NCBI GenBank assembly: GCA_011390205.1
Contig: JAABSX010000008.1
Location: 49,041-113,040 of the forward strand
DNA from: Microscillaceae bacterium
GTDB lineage: Bacteria > Bacteroidota > Bacteroidia > Cytophagales > Microscillaceae
Length of the DNA stretch: 64,000 nt
Direction: 5' to 3'
Shown: piece by piece, positions 43,876-53,300 of the stretch
Layout: each line of letters starts with the position of its first letter
Position numbering within the stretch: position 1 is the stretch's first letter
Position numbers and translations under genes: made by a program
Notes under the pieces: generated by a model
What the model saw: the letters and a program-made list of their open reading frames with translations, nothing else
Database searches by the model: none
Told to the model about the DNA's origin: nothing

Positions 43876-44661
43876 CTAAGTTATCTTTAAATCTACCCCG
43901 AAAGCCATCAATACAAGAAGTGTAAGCCCCAACACAATCCGGTAGTAGCCAAATGCTTTGAACCCATACCGAGTCAGAAAATCAATAAAGAAACGAATGG
44001 CAAACATCGCCACGATAAAAGCAACCACATTGCCGAAAAGCAGTATTTGAAGGTCAGCCACCTGTATCTTATCAAAATCTTTGAGAAGCTTGTAACCCGC
44101 CGCAGCTAGCATCGTAGGCACTGCCAAGAAAAAAGAAAATTCGGCAGCTTGCTTGCGGCTCCAGCCTTGAGTCATCCCTCCAATAATGGATGCAGCAGAA
44201 CGAGATACTCCAGGAATCATTGCAATACATTGAAAAAAACCAACAATAAACGCCGTAGAGTACTTAATCTCCTGCTCGGGTGCATCCGTAGATTGGGGAA
44301 ATAGGCTATCTACAAAAACCAAAAACACACCCCCAATCAAAAGCATCACAGCTACTACGACTACACTCCCCAAAAGCTGGTCAATGTATTTTTCAAAACT
44401 TAAGCCTAGCACCGCCGCAGGGATAAACGCCACAAAAAGTTTAAAATAAAAGTCTAAGCGCGTAAAGAAACGCCGCCAATAAAGCACTACCACTGATAAA
44501 ATAGCCCCAAACTGAATATTGACTTCAAACACCTTCGTGAAACTGGCCTCATTGATACCCATCAAAGCAGAAAAAATAATCATATGACCTGTAGAAGAAA
44601 CAGGTAAAAACTCCGTAAGTCCCTCTACAATCGCTAAAATAAGTGCTTCCCAAAAATTCAT
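43876..44661 (-). CDS. uppP: Undecaprenyl-diphosphatase
   Basis: 261 residues, eight or so membrane helices. The active-site motif [17 protein letters not shown] (Glu13, Glu17, His26) and the second motif [13 protein letters not shown] are complete. It regenerates undecaprenyl phosphate, the lipid carrier for peptidoglycan and surface sugars, and its overproduction gives bacitracin resistance elsewhere. Downstream of DUF3098 with a 39-nt gap, the usual Bacteroidota pairing. Confidence 0.96.
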   Translation of the reverse strand: MNFWEALILAIVEGLTEFLPVSSTGHMIIFSALMGINEASFTKVFEVNIQFGAILSVVVLYWRRFFTRLDFYFKLFVAFIPAAVLGLSFEKYIDQLLGSVVVVAVMLLIGGVFLVFVDSLFPQSTDAPEQEIKYSTAFIVGFFQCIAMIPGVSRSAASIIGGMTQGWSRKQAAEFSFFLAVPTMLAAAGYKLLKDFDKIQVADLQILLFGNVVAFIVAMFAIRFFIDFLTRYGFKAFGYYRIVLGLTLLVLMAFGVDLKIT

Positions 44662-44700
44662 TTATAATGTGGTTTGGTGTATCTACAAACAGAGAATAGG

Positions 44701-44919
44701 TTATTGCTCGGATTTTGGCGTATGTAAAATGGCAAAAAAGCCAAGTACAAAGCCCGAAAGTAATATCACTGGGCCTAATGTAAGACCCAAAAACCCAAAG
44801 CCAAACTCCTGAGAATCTGATGCCATAATGACCAGCCCCAGAATAATTACGAAAATGGTGAGCCCTAACAGCATGTAATTTTGTCTGCCAAAGGCTAGTT
44901 TTGTTTTATCTTCTGACAT
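44701..44919 (-). CDS. DUF3098 membrane protein
   Basis: 72 residues with two membrane segments separated by a short loop (SDSQEFGFGF) and the opening LAFGRQNYMLLGL. It matches DUF3098, which in Bacteroidota typically lies between ftsX and uppP. Here uppP follows but ftsX does not precede it. Function unknown, probably linked to the cell envelope. Confidence 0.85.
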   Translation of the reverse strand: MSEDKTKLAFGRQNYMLLGLTIFVIILGLVIMASDSQEFGFGFLGLTLGPVILLSGFVLGFFAILHTPKSEQ

Positions 44920-44942
44920 TGTATTATTTTTTTAGTGTGCCG

Positions 44943-44950
44943 CAAAGTTA
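44943..44950 (-). promoter_or_regulatory. Candidate minus-7 box for the DUF3098-uppP unit
   Basis: TAACTTTG on the minus strand lies 23 nt before the DUF3098 ATG and fits TAnnTTTG. Confidence 0.4.
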
Positions 44951-45010
44951 TACAAAGAATCAAAAAGTGAAGGTTAAATTTTCTTAAAATGCCGTAACAT
45001 TCTCTAAATA

Positions 45011-45667
45011 TTAGACTTCAAAGAGTGCTGCGACTTGGCTCAAATCAAGCGATGTGAAATCTGAAATCACTAAAGAAGTATTGGATAGCTCCTCAACTGT
45101 GTGTGTAGTGCTCACCCCAATGACCTTACAGCCTGCCCTATTGGCTGATTCTACCCCTGAAAGTGAATCTTCAAAAACGACACACTGTGCAGGTGCGTAG
45201 CCCAATGCCTCTGCCACTAGAAGGTAAATCTCTGGGTCAGGCTTGCCTCTCTGAATGTGGCTTTCGTTGCGAATGGTGCTAAAATAATCTCCTAACTTTG
45301 TGTGTCTGAGGGTAAATTCTACATTTTCGGGTGGGGCAGACGTGCCGATTGCCTTGTCAATCTGGGCAGCTTCTAATTTTTTTAGGAAGGACTCCATCCC
45401 CGGCACAGCTTCTATGCTTGCTGCATAGATTTCTCTAAAGAGGGTTTCTTTTTCGGTAGCATAAGCTTTGAGCTGGGCTTCGGTAATGTCTCCGAACAAA
45501 TTCCGAATCCAGTCTTTGTTCGCCCTGCCATAGATTTTTTGGCGGAGTGCTTCTTCTGTAAGGTCAAAGCCGTGCCGAGCACAAAACTGTTTGAGTGCGA
45601 TGGTATGTGCAGGATTGCTATCTACGATGACACCATCCATATCAAAAATAACTGCAAATTGAGCCAT
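45011..45667 (-). CDS. HAD-superfamily phosphatase, beta-phosphoglucomutase-like
   Basis: 218 residues. Motif I is FDMDGVIVDS with nucleophile Asp9 and acid/base Asp11. Motif II is GTSAP, the Lys of motif III lies in RGKPDPEIY, and motif IV is VFEDSLSGVESA. The helical cap is of the type shared by beta-phosphoglucomutase and phosphoglycolate phosphatase. Substrate uncertain: a sugar phosphate is most likely. It lies 93 nt after mltG on the same strand. Confidence 0.85.
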   Translation of the reverse strand: MAQFAVIFDMDGVIVDSNPAHTIALKQFCARHGFDLTEEALRQKIYGRANKDWIRNLFGDITEAQLKAYATEKETLFREIYAASIEAVPGMESFLKKLEAAQIDKAIGTSAPPENVEFTLRHTKLGDYFSTIRNESHIQRGKPDPEIYLLVAEALGYAPAQCVVFEDSLSGVESANRAGCKVIGVSTTHTVEELSNTSLVISDFTSLDLSQVAALFEV

Positions 45668-45760
45668 GTTTTTTGTTGTTAAATGTTTTTTGTGGATTTA
45701 TTTTCTTTCAATCTATTTTTTTGGAGAAATCTGGCAGCAGTACACAGACATTCCCTTTCA

Positions 45761-46801
45761 TCACTTTATTCCTTTCATATCAAGTGCTGCCTGAAAGAGC
45801 CGAGCATTTTTCAGGTGTTCATCATAGGTTTTGGCAAAGGCATGAAAACCCGAAAAATCAGCTTTGGCACAAAAGAAAAGATAGCCATGATTTTCATAAT
45901 CTAGCACGGCATCTATAGATTGTGCAGAGGGCATATTGATAGGCCCTGGAGGCAGCCCTTGATAGAGGTATGTATTGTAAGGAGAGTCTGTTTTTTTGTG
46001 CCGATTCAAGACCCTCTGAATGCTAAAATCACCCAAGGCGAAGACCAAGGTCGGGTCTGCTTCTAGCTTCATGTTTTTTTGTAGCCGATTCATATAAACC
46101 CCTGCCACACGTGGCTTTTCGGTGGCTTGGTTGGTCTCTGCCTGCACGATAGAAGCCAAAATAGCTACTTCTGTGGGGCTAAGGTTCAGTGCTTTCGCTT
46201 TGCTGAGGCGTGTTTTGTTCCAAAACTTCTTGTATTCTTTGTGCATTCTTTCCATAAATGCGTTGGCAGAAGTATTCCAATAAAACTCATAAGTATTGGG
46301 CAAAAAAAGTGTCAGGATACTGCTGGTATCCTTGTCGTATTTCTTGACAAGGCTTGTATCATTGAGTATTTTTCGGAGGGCTTCTTCTTGAAAAGTAAAG
46401 ACCTCCGCCGTTCTTTTGATAAAATCCTCTTTGGTCCGGAGGTTGTTAAATGTAAACTGAATAGGACTCTGTGCCCCTGCCCTGAGCATCCGAATGGCAT
46501 TGAGATTGTTCGTGTTTTTCCTAATCAAGTACCTGCCTGGTTTTACATTCTCTTGATAATTAAAAAGTTTGGATAAAAAGGCGAAAGACAATTTATCATC
46601 TACGATTTTTTCTTTTTCTAATATCTTCAGAAGCCCTTTAAAATTGGTGTCTTGCGGGATATAGAGATAGGTATCCTCTTTTTCTACCTGCAGGTTGGCT
46701 GCATTAAATATCTGATAGACATAAAAAAAGAAGACCGTCATGATGAAGGAAAATGTAAGAATTCCCCCAAAAAAAACTTCTTTTCGTGATAAGTTAATCA
46801 T
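45761..46801 (-). CDS. mltG: Endolytic murein transglycosylase MltG
   Basis: 346 residues. One N-terminal membrane helix (about 9-31) is followed by a LysM-like domain and the YceG catalytic domain. The catalytic Glu222 lies in SIVQAETNQ, and the typical closing motif SPYNTYLYQGLPPGPI is near residue 280. MltG cuts nascent glycan strands and is thought to set strand length. It is 35 nt after the aminopeptidase gene, so the two are likely cotranscribed. Confidence 0.93.
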   Translation of the reverse strand: MINLSRKEVFFGGILTFSFIMTVFFFYVYQIFNAANLQVEKEDTYLYIPQDTNFKGLLKILEKEKIVDDKLSFAFLSKLFNYQENVKPGRYLIRKNTNNLNAIRMLRAGAQSPIQFTFNNLRTKEDFIKRTAEVFTFQEEALRKILNDTSLVKKYDKDTSSILTLFLPNTYEFYWNTSANAFMERMHKEYKKFWNKTRLSKAKALNLSPTEVAILASIVQAETNQATEKPRVAGVYMNRLQKNMKLEADPTLVFALGDFSIQRVLNRHKKTDSPYNTYLYQGLPPGPINMPSAQSIDAVLDYENHGYLFFCAKADFSGFHAFAKTYDEHLKNARLFQAALDMKGIK

Positions 46802-46836
46802 TTTTTTGTTTTTAGCTAAAGCCCAAAAATCTATCC

Positions 46837-48138
46837 CTAGACGGGGTTACTGTTCATGAGTTCTTCTATTTCTTCTGCCTCGATGGGGATATTTTTCATC
46901 AAATCTTCATTGCCAGATTTGGTAATCAAAATATCATTCTCGAGCCTTATACCGATGTTTTCTTCTCTGATATAAATCCCTGGCTCACAGGTAAACACCA
47001 TTCCGGCCAAGAACCTACGGTATTTGTCGCCAAGGTCATGCACATCTAGCCCAAGGTGATGAGAGGTGCCGTGCATAAAATATTTTTTGTAGGCAGGTTT
47101 GTCTTTGGGTTGGGCATTGACTTCATTCATACTCAGCAGGTTCAAATCTACGAGTTCTTTGGTCATCACCTCCCCTACTGCTGTGTGGTATTCATCCCAT
47201 ACATTGCCTATCTGGAGCATTTCGGTGGCTTGCTTCATCACCCTCAGCACGGCATTATAGACAGCTTTTTGGCGTGGAGTAAACCAGCCACTTACAGGAA
47301 TGGTTCGGGTCATATCAGCGGCATAGTTGGCGTATTCTGCCCCCACGTCCATCAAGAGCAAATCTCCAGCCTTGCAGGGCAGGGCATTGTCTATGTAGTG
47401 CAGCACACAAGCATTAAACCCAGAGGCGATAATGGGCGAGTATGCAAAGCCTCTTGAGCGGTTGCGTACAAACTCGTGCAGGTATTCGGCTTCTATTTCA
47501 TACTCCATTACTTCAGGTCTGACAAAGCTGAGGATTCTTCTAAATCCTTTCTCGGTGATGTCGCAGGCTTGCTGAATGAGGGCTACTTCTTCGGCTGATT
47601 TGACGGCTCTGAGGTTTTGCATTATCGGAGCAGCTCGGTGATAGCTATGCAGCGGATACTTTGCCAAGCACCATTTGATGAAGCGTGCGTCTCGGGTTTC
47701 TACTTCTACTACAGCACGGCTGTGCTCATTGGTGTTGAGGTAAGCAGCACTGCAATAGCCCATCAGGATGTTAAACACTGTATGAAACTCTGAGAGCCAG
47801 TAAATGGTCTCGATGCCCGAAACTGCTTTAGCCTGTTCTTTGCTGAGTTTATCTCCCTCCCAAATGGCTATTTCTTCGTTGGTTTCTTTCAAGAATAAGA
47901 TTTCTCTGTATTTTTCTTCTGCGGCTTCGGGGTAAAGTATCAAAATGCTCTCCTCTTGGTCCACGCCTGTGAGGTAAAACAAATCACTGTTTTGGCGAAA
48001 GGCCATCGTGCCATCTGAATTGGTAGGCATGATGTCATTGGCATTAAAAAGTGCCAAGGCATTGGGCTGCATTTGTCTGCAAAAATTAGCACGGTTCTGC
48101 ACGAAAAGCTCGTGGTCTATGTGAGTATATCGGGTCAT
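46837..48138 (-). CDS. pepP: Xaa-Pro aminopeptidase (aminopeptidase P family)
   Basis: 433 residues with the creatinase-like N-terminal domain and the pita-bread catalytic domain. The two-metal ligands are Asp264 (LLLMDVGAEY), Asp275 (AADMTRT), His360 (HGTSHHLGLDVHD), Glu385 (FTCEPGIY) and Glu400 (RLENDIL). It removes an N-terminal residue preceding proline. Cytoplasmic, no signal peptide. First gene of a minus-strand envelope cluster. Confidence 0.93.
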   Translation of the reverse strand: MTRYTHIDHELFVQNRANFCRQMQPNALALFNANDIMPTNSDGTMAFRQNSDLFYLTGVDQEESILILYPEAAEEKYREILFLKETNEEIAIWEGDKLSKEQAKAVSGIETIYWLSEFHTVFNILMGYCSAAYLNTNEHSRAVVEVETRDARFIKWCLAKYPLHSYHRAAPIMQNLRAVKSAEEVALIQQACDITEKGFRRILSFVRPEVMEYEIEAEYLHEFVRNRSRGFAYSPIIASGFNACVLHYIDNALPCKAGDLLLMDVGAEYANYAADMTRTIPVSGWFTPRQKAVYNAVLRVMKQATEMLQIGNVWDEYHTAVGEVMTKELVDLNLLSMNEVNAQPKDKPAYKKYFMHGTSHHLGLDVHDLGDKYRRFLAGMVFTCEPGIYIREENIGIRLENDILITKSGNEDLMKNIPIEAEEIEELMNSNPV

Positions 48139-48211
48139 AATTCTATTTTTATCGAGGAATCTCTATGTTTTTATTTTAGCAAGCCAGAAAATGCCTTTTG
48201 ACTTTCGCTTC

Positions 48212-48219
48212 CAAAAGTA
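48212..48219 (-). promoter_or_regulatory. Candidate minus-7 box for pepP-mltG
   Basis: TACTTTTG on the minus strand, 73 nt before the pepP ATG, fits TAnnTTTG. Confidence 0.3.
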
Positions 48220-48314
48220 TAAAAAAAATCAAGAAAAATCTAAGAGATACTTTTATATATCAAGCCTGTGTGCTTTGCCTCCCCAAAAAAATCAAGATAG
48301 AAGCTATTTTAATT

Positions 48315-48322
48315 TAGTTTTG
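48315..48322 (+). promoter_or_regulatory. Candidate minus-7 box for the second TonB receptor gene
   Basis: TAGTTTTG lies 42 nt before the ATG at 48365 and fits TAnnTTTG. Confidence 0.4.
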
Positions 48323-48364
48323 CAAAGTAAGTACAGCATTTTTTAAAATACCACCCTATTCAGA

Positions 48365-50647
48365 ATGAAAAGAATTTTACGTTTATACAAATTATTTGCT
48401 TTCTCACTTTTGACCTTGGCAAGTCAAACCCTCTCTGCCCAGATTATCATCAAAGGAAGAATTCTTGACCAAGACAACCGACAGCCCGTCACACAAGCAA
48501 GTATTTTGGCAGGAGGCAAAGGCACAAGCTCAAACAACAAAGGTTATTTTGAGATACAAACTGAAGCGGACTCTTTGCTGGTTTCACACGTGGGTTATTT
48601 AAACCAAAAAATAAAAATAGACAAACAAACAGATGTCTTGCAGATACTGCTCCAACCTAACCCACTTATTCTGAATGAAGTCCAAGTAAGTGCTTATCAA
48701 TCTAGCAATACATTGCTCAATGCCACAGGTGCCATCAGTGTATTGACCCGACAAGACATCACAAGGGACAATGAACTTAACCTTGCTCCCGTCCTCAACA
48801 GAACACCTGGGATTTTTATGCAAAGCGGCACACTCAGCACCAACCGAATCACGATGCGGGGCATAGGCTCTCGCTCACTCTTTGGCACCTCTAAAATCAG
48901 GGCTTACTGGAATGAAATCCCACTCACCTCGGGCGAAGGCTCTACTGATATTGAGGACATAGATTTGAGCCTCTTAGGAAGAATAGAAATCATCAAAGGC
49001 CCCGCCGCAAGTATCTATGGTACAGGGCTAGGAGGTACAATTTTGATGAAGTCTGAACGAGCAGATTACCAACAAACCCGCTTCAGCCAGCAAAGCCAAA
49101 TAGGCTCTTTTGGACTACAGCGTTGGGTGAGCAGCTTTAAGACTGGCTCTGATAAATTTAACTTAAACCTCAACTACAACCAGACCCAAAGCGATGGCTG
49201 GCGAGCCAACAACCAGTTTGATAGAAAATCACTCACGGCTGCTGGAGACATCAGCACAGGAAAAAATAAAAATCTTAGTTTTTTGGTTTCTTGGATTGGT
49301 TTAAAGGCTTTTATCCCTAGTGCGATTGATAGCCTTACTTTTGCCCAAAATCCACAGGCGGCTGCTGCCAACTGGGCATCTGCAGAAGGCTTTGAAGACT
49401 ATGACAAAGTGCTGCTAGGCTTGGCATATCAGCAAGATTTGGGGCAGAACTGGGAAATCAAAACCAGTGTGTTTAGCAACCTAAAAACAAGCTATGAGCC
49501 TCGCCCCTTCAATATTTTGAGGGAAAATAACCAAAGAATCGGGCTGAGAGGACGAGCCATTCACCAAACAAAGACAGGAAATATAGGGATAGAATCTAGT
49601 TTTGGCGGAGAGTATTTTAGAGAATGGTATAGCTGGCAGACCTACCAAATCAGCAACCAAGTCAGGGGAAATATCCTGAGTGATTACCAAGAAATCAGGG
49701 CTTATTACAATGTGTTTGCACAGACTCACCTCACATTTGGAGAAAAATGGAGCTTAGACGCAGGGCTTAACCTCAACCGCAGCGAATACCAAGTAGAAGA
49801 TTTTTTCTTGGCTGATAATGAAGACCTGAGCGGAACATATAACTTCAATACCATTCTTTCTCCTCGCCTAGCATTGAACCATCAGTGGAACGAAAATCAA
49901 AGCGTTTTCTTAGGATTAAGTCACGGATTTTCGCCTCCTAGTGTAGAAGAAACCCTCACTCCTTCAGGACAAATTAACCCCAATATCCGCCCCGAACGTG
50001 GCTGGAATTATGAATTGGGCAGTAGGGGTACTATTTTAGAGAATCGCTTGCAATATGATGCGGTGCTTTATTGGATGTTTGTGCAAGATTTACTCGTGGC
50101 AAGACGCACTGCCGAAGATGCTTTTGTGGGCATCAATGCAGGCAAAACTTGGCATAGAGGATTGGAACTTTCTCTCCATTATGCCCTTACTCGTCTGACT
50201 TCAAAGTTAAGACTTCAAAGCTTTCTGACTTACTCACTCAATGACTATACTTTCCAAGATTTTGTGGATGATGCGGATGATTTTTCGGGCAATGTGCTTA
50301 CGGGTGTCCCTAGCCAAGTGCTCAATGCAGGCATAGACCTCAGCACCGAATGGGGGATTTATGGAAATGTCAATTTTCAGGCAGTAGATAAAATGCCCAT
50401 CAGAGATGACAATCGCCTTTTTACGGAAGCGTATTCACTTTGGAATATGAAAATGGGGTTTCAAAAAAATTGGAAGAATGGATTGGGGATAGATTTTTAT
50501 GCAGGTATTCAGAACCTATTAGATGAAAAATATGCCTCTCAAATACTCATCAATGCCACTGCCTTCGGCAATGCACAGCCAAGATACTACTACCCTGGAT
50601 TGCCACGCAATTATTTTACGGCATTGAAGCTGAGCTATGAGTTTTGA
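48365..50647 (+). CDS. TonB-dependent receptor, siderophore/metal-type
   Basis: 760 residues. The signal peptide ends at LSAQ (residue 26). A carboxypeptidase-like beta-sandwich (about 28-110) comes first. A plug domain follows with ATGAISVLTRQDI, NRITMRGIGSRSLFG and IEIIKGPAASIYGTGLGG, then a barrel ending in FTALKLSYEF. The total length and the plug motifs resemble FecA/BtuB-like importers of iron complexes or vitamin B12 rather than SusC. No binding lipoprotein, Fur box or B12 riboswitch was seen next to it, so the ligand stays open. Confidence 0.9.
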   Translation: MKRILRLYKLFAFSLLTLASQTLSAQIIIKGRILDQDNRQPVTQASILAGGKGTSSNNKGYFEIQTEADSLLVSHVGYLNQKIKIDKQTDVLQILLQPNPLILNEVQVSAYQSSNTLLNATGAISVLTRQDITRDNELNLAPVLNRTPGIFMQSGTLSTNRITMRGIGSRSLFGTSKIRAYWNEIPLTSGEGSTDIEDIDLSLLGRIEIIKGPAASIYGTGLGGTILMKSERADYQQTRFSQQSQIGSFGLQRWVSSFKTGSDKFNLNLNYNQTQSDGWRANNQFDRKSLTAAGDISTGKNKNLSFLVSWIGLKAFIPSAIDSLTFAQNPQAAAANWASAEGFEDYDKVLLGLAYQQDLGQNWEIKTSVFSNLKTSYEPRPFNILRENNQRIGLRGRAIHQTKTGNIGIESSFGGEYFREWYSWQTYQISNQVRGNILSDYQEIRAYYNVFAQTHLTFGEKWSLDAGLNLNRSEYQVEDFFLADNEDLSGTYNFNTILSPRLALNHQWNENQSVFLGLSHGFSPPSVEETLTPSGQINPNIRPERGWNYELGSRGTILENRLQYDAVLYWMFVQDLLVARRTAEDAFVGINAGKTWHRGLELSLHYALTRLTSKLRLQSFLTYSLNDYTFQDFVDDADDFSGNVLTGVPSQVLNAGIDLSTEWGIYGNVNFQAVDKMPIRDDNRLFTEAYSLWNMKMGFQKNWKNGLGIDFYAGIQNLLDEKYASQILINATAFGNAQPRYYYPGLPRNYFTALKLSYEF

Positions 50648-51058
50648 AAAAACAACAGATTGTCTTCAATCAATGGATGAATGTTTGCGTACAAAAGCGT
50701 AAAATTAATCTACTCTGTAGCCAATATTCCTCAAAACTCAATACCTATGAAAAATTTAGCCTACTTGCTTTTCATTGTATTCGTCTTTGCCTACAATAAG
50801 CCCCGCAAAGAAGATGTACCCCTCTACACAGCCTCTCCAAAAAGACTTAAAACAAGTCCAAAAGACCACCCAATATGCTGACTCACTCAGCCGTGAATAA
50901 ATGATGAAATCAAAGACCCAACAGGGTAAAAAAATATTTTTTTGCTCCTCAAACGATTGCAAAAAAATACTATCAGTTCTTTTTTAAATAATATTTGCGT
51001 GGCTTCTTATTTCCTCTTATTTTTCAGGAAAAAATCACGCTAACTTGATTAAAACAAG
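50648..51058. other. Intergenic region with a small possibly frameshifted gene
   Basis: 411 bp between the TonB receptor gene and glgE. Apart from the small frame at 50747-50900 no gene, terminator or repeat was recognised. The right part is AT-rich and presumably holds the glgE promoter. Confidence 0.5.
50747..50900 (+). pseudogene. Small secreted or membrane peptide gene, possibly frameshifted
   Basis: The frame from the ATG at 50747 gives a signal-peptide-like start (MKNLAYLLFIVFVFAY) and then 28 residues without clear character, ending at 50881. Shifting by +1 near 50795-50810 opens a tail with stronger coding character, including QPLQKDLKQVQKTTQYADSL, up to the stop at 50898-50900. The combined product would resemble a tiny lipoprotein or anchored amphipathic helix of about 50 residues. 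It may be a decayed gene, or simply a 44-residue protein. No family recognised. Confidence 0.35.
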
Positions 51059-53023
51059 ATGAAACCACAAAATAGAGTCATCATAGAAAACATCTCCCCC
51101 CAAATCAATCACGGGAGATATGCCATTAAAAGAGTCATCGGTGAGGTGGTCAGTGTAGAAGCTGATATCTATGCAGATGGGCATGATGTGCTGCAGGCTT
51201 ATCTCTGCATCAAACACGAATCACAGCGTATCTGGAAAAATATCCTGATGATAGACAAAGGCAATGACCGCTGGCAAGCCGACTTTAAAGTAGAAAAACA
51301 AGGCAATTATGAATATACTGTCCAGGGCTGGATAGACCACCCTCTCAACTGGCAGCACAATATAGAGCGAAAAATCAAAGACAAGCAGCACGTCAATGTA
51401 GAGCTTCTGGATGGTATCCAATACCTACAGCATCTCCTCAAACACGCCAATCAGTCTGAAAGTACTGAAATTAAAAACTGGATTACACTCTTTGAAGACG
51501 CAGAGGAATACCAGACTGCCATAGAAATCGCTCAAAGTGAAGAATTGCACGGTTTATTCATCAAATATCCTTTGCAAAAATTTGTAACGGAATATGAGCA
51601 GAAATTCAAGGTCTATGTAGATAGACACAAAGCTGTATTTAGTGCTTGGTATGAGTTTTTTCCGCGCTCTGCCTCTCAAACGGCAGGCAAGCACGGTACT
51701 TTTAAAGATTGTGAAAAACTCCTCCCTCGTGTGGCAGATTTAGGATTTGATACCTTGTACTTTCCGCCTATTCACCCGATTGGCACTGATTTTAGAAAAG
51801 GCAAAAACAACACCCTCAGCCCTACCCCCGAAGATGTAGGCTCACCTTGGGCGATTGGCAGTGAAGAAGGAGGACACAAGGCAATTCATCCAGAACTGGG
51901 GACATTGGCAGACTTTAAAAGCCTACTCAAAACTGCCCAAAAACACGGAATAGAGATTGCCTTAGATTATGCCTTGCAGTGCTCGCCCAATCACCCTTAC
52001 GTCAAAGAGCATCCTGAATGGTTTACTTGGCGCCCCGATGGCTCGGTGCAATATGCCGAAAATCCCCCCAAAAAATACCAAGATATTCTACCCATTAATT
52101 TTGAAACCAAAGCTTGGAAAGCTCTTTGGGAAGAATTAAAGAGTATTCTTATCTATTGGGCAGATTTGGGGGTAAAGGTTTTCAGGGTAGATAACCCACA
52201 TACCAAGTCTTTTTTGTTTTGGGAATGGGTGATTGGAGAAGTCAAAAAACAATACCCTGATACACTCTTTTTGGCAGAGGCATTCACTCGCCCCAAGGTT
52301 ATGCACCAACTCGCCAAAGCAGGCTTTACGCAGTCTTATACTTATTATACTTGGCGAAACTCAAAGCAAGAACTCATAGAATACATGAGCGAAATCAGCC
52401 AAGGAGAAGGCAAAGAGTATTTTAGACCTAATTTTTGGCCCAATACGCCTGATATTAACCCCTACCCTCTCCAAGATGGCAATGAAAATCTATTCTTGAT
52501 TCGCTACTTTATGGCGGCTACTCTTAGTGCCAATTATGGCTTATACGGCCCCGTCTATGAATACCTAGTGCATCAGCCTTACCCAGGCAAAGAAGAATAC
52601 CTTGACTCAGAAAAATACGAAGTAAAGCACTGGGACTGGACTCAAGAAACCAAACTGACACGCATCATCCGCCAAGTCAATCAATTTAGGAGAGAGAACC
52701 TAGCCCTTCAGTTTACCAATAATATCCAAATATGTGAAATAGGCAATGATGCCCTGTTGGCTTATTATAAAGAATCTGCAGACCGAAGCAACCGTGTGCT
52801 GATGGTCGTAAACCTAGACCCACACAGCACGCAAAGTGCTATGCTGAGATTGCCTTATGAGCAAATGGGAATCCAACCGAATACTCCCTTGGTGATGCAT
52901 GACCTCATCAGTGATAAAAGCTATACTTGGAGTCAAGAGTGGAACTATGTAGAGTTAAGCCCTTATCAATATCCCTATCACTTGTTTGTGGTCAAAACGC
53001 AGGAAATAGACACAGCACCCTAG
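51059..53023 (+). CDS. glgE: Alpha-1,4-glucan:maltose-1-phosphate maltosyltransferase GlgE
   Basis: 654 residues, normal for GlgE. The N-terminal 110 residues form the beta-sandwich domain peculiar to GlgE. A helical insert follows, then the GH13 barrel. The nucleophile is Asp378 in FRVDNPHTK, a motif specific to this family, and the acid/base is Glu407 in LAEAFTRP. A substrate-loop motif YFPPIHPIGTDFRKGKNN is also present. The enzyme transfers maltosyl units from maltose 1-phosphate to glucans. Its usual partners (maltokinase, TreS, branching enzyme) are not in the window. Cytoplasmic. Confidence 0.95.
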   Translation: MKPQNRVIIENISPQINHGRYAIKRVIGEVVSVEADIYADGHDVLQAYLCIKHESQRIWKNILMIDKGNDRWQADFKVEKQGNYEYTVQGWIDHPLNWQHNIERKIKDKQHVNVELLDGIQYLQHLLKHANQSESTEIKNWITLFEDAEEYQTAIEIAQSEELHGLFIKYPLQKFVTEYEQKFKVYVDRHKAVFSAWYEFFPRSASQTAGKHGTFKDCEKLLPRVADLGFDTLYFPPIHPIGTDFRKGKNNTLSPTPEDVGSPWAIGSEEGGHKAIHPELGTLADFKSLLKTAQKHGIEIALDYALQCSPNHPYVKEHPEWFTWRPDGSVQYAENPPKKYQDILPINFETKAWKALWEELKSILIYWADLGVKVFRVDNPHTKSFLFWEWVIGEVKKQYPDTLFLAEAFTRPKVMHQLAKAGFTQSYTYYTWRNSKQELIEYMSEISQGEGKEYFRPNFWPNTPDINPYPLQDGNENLFLIRYFMAATLSANYGLYGPVYEYLVHQPYPGKEEYLDSEKYEVKHWDWTQETKLTRIIRQVNQFRRENLALQFTNNIQICEIGNDALLAYYKESADRSNRVLMVVNLDPHSTQSAMLRLPYEQMGIQPNTPLVMHDLISDKSYTWSQEWNYVELSPYQYPYHLFVVKTQEIDTAP

Positions 53024-53083
53024 AGCAAGATACATAAATGGATACTCTCCTATACATTTCTTGAATTGCAGTAGTCTTAACCT

Positions 53084-53129
53084 CATTTTCCGTAGCCAGA
53101 GATTGCAGGCTCTGAGCTATGGAAAAATG
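53084..53129. repeat. 46-bp hairpin of unknown role downstream of glgE
   Basis: Left arm CATTTTCCGTAGCCAGAG and right arm CTCTGAGCTATGGAAAAATG pair with small interruptions around an 8-nt loop. It lies 60 nt after the glgE stop. There is no T run at its 3' side, so a normal terminator is not evident; it could be a dispersed palindromic repeat or an mRNA-end stabiliser. Confidence 0.6.
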
Positions 53130-53140
53130 CAACAGTGATG

Positions 53141-53231
53141 TAGTAAATGGACAATTTAAAATAACTAAATACTTTCTAATGTATTGGTAATTAGCCCGTT
53201 AGTAAAGCAACGAGTTAGCACATTTACTTAA
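53141..53231 (+). repeat. Diverged copies of the dispersed motif
   Basis: AGTAAATGGACAATT at 53142-53156 (plus) matches the copy near 20160, and 53215-53231 reads GTAAATGTGCTAAC on the minus strand. Between them is TTGGTAATTAGCCCGTTAG. The pair has the same inverted arrangement as at 20158-20234. Confidence 0.45.
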
Positions 53232-53300
53232 TTCTTTGTTTTATTCAAGATTTATGCTTTACTTGTAGGTAGTTTCTAAACATTTTATTCATTTTTCATT

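Noticed and set aside
46127..46576. 149-codon plus-strand frame opposite mltG
   Set aside because: mltG is a clear full-length gene here; the antisense product is Cys/Phe-rich noise.
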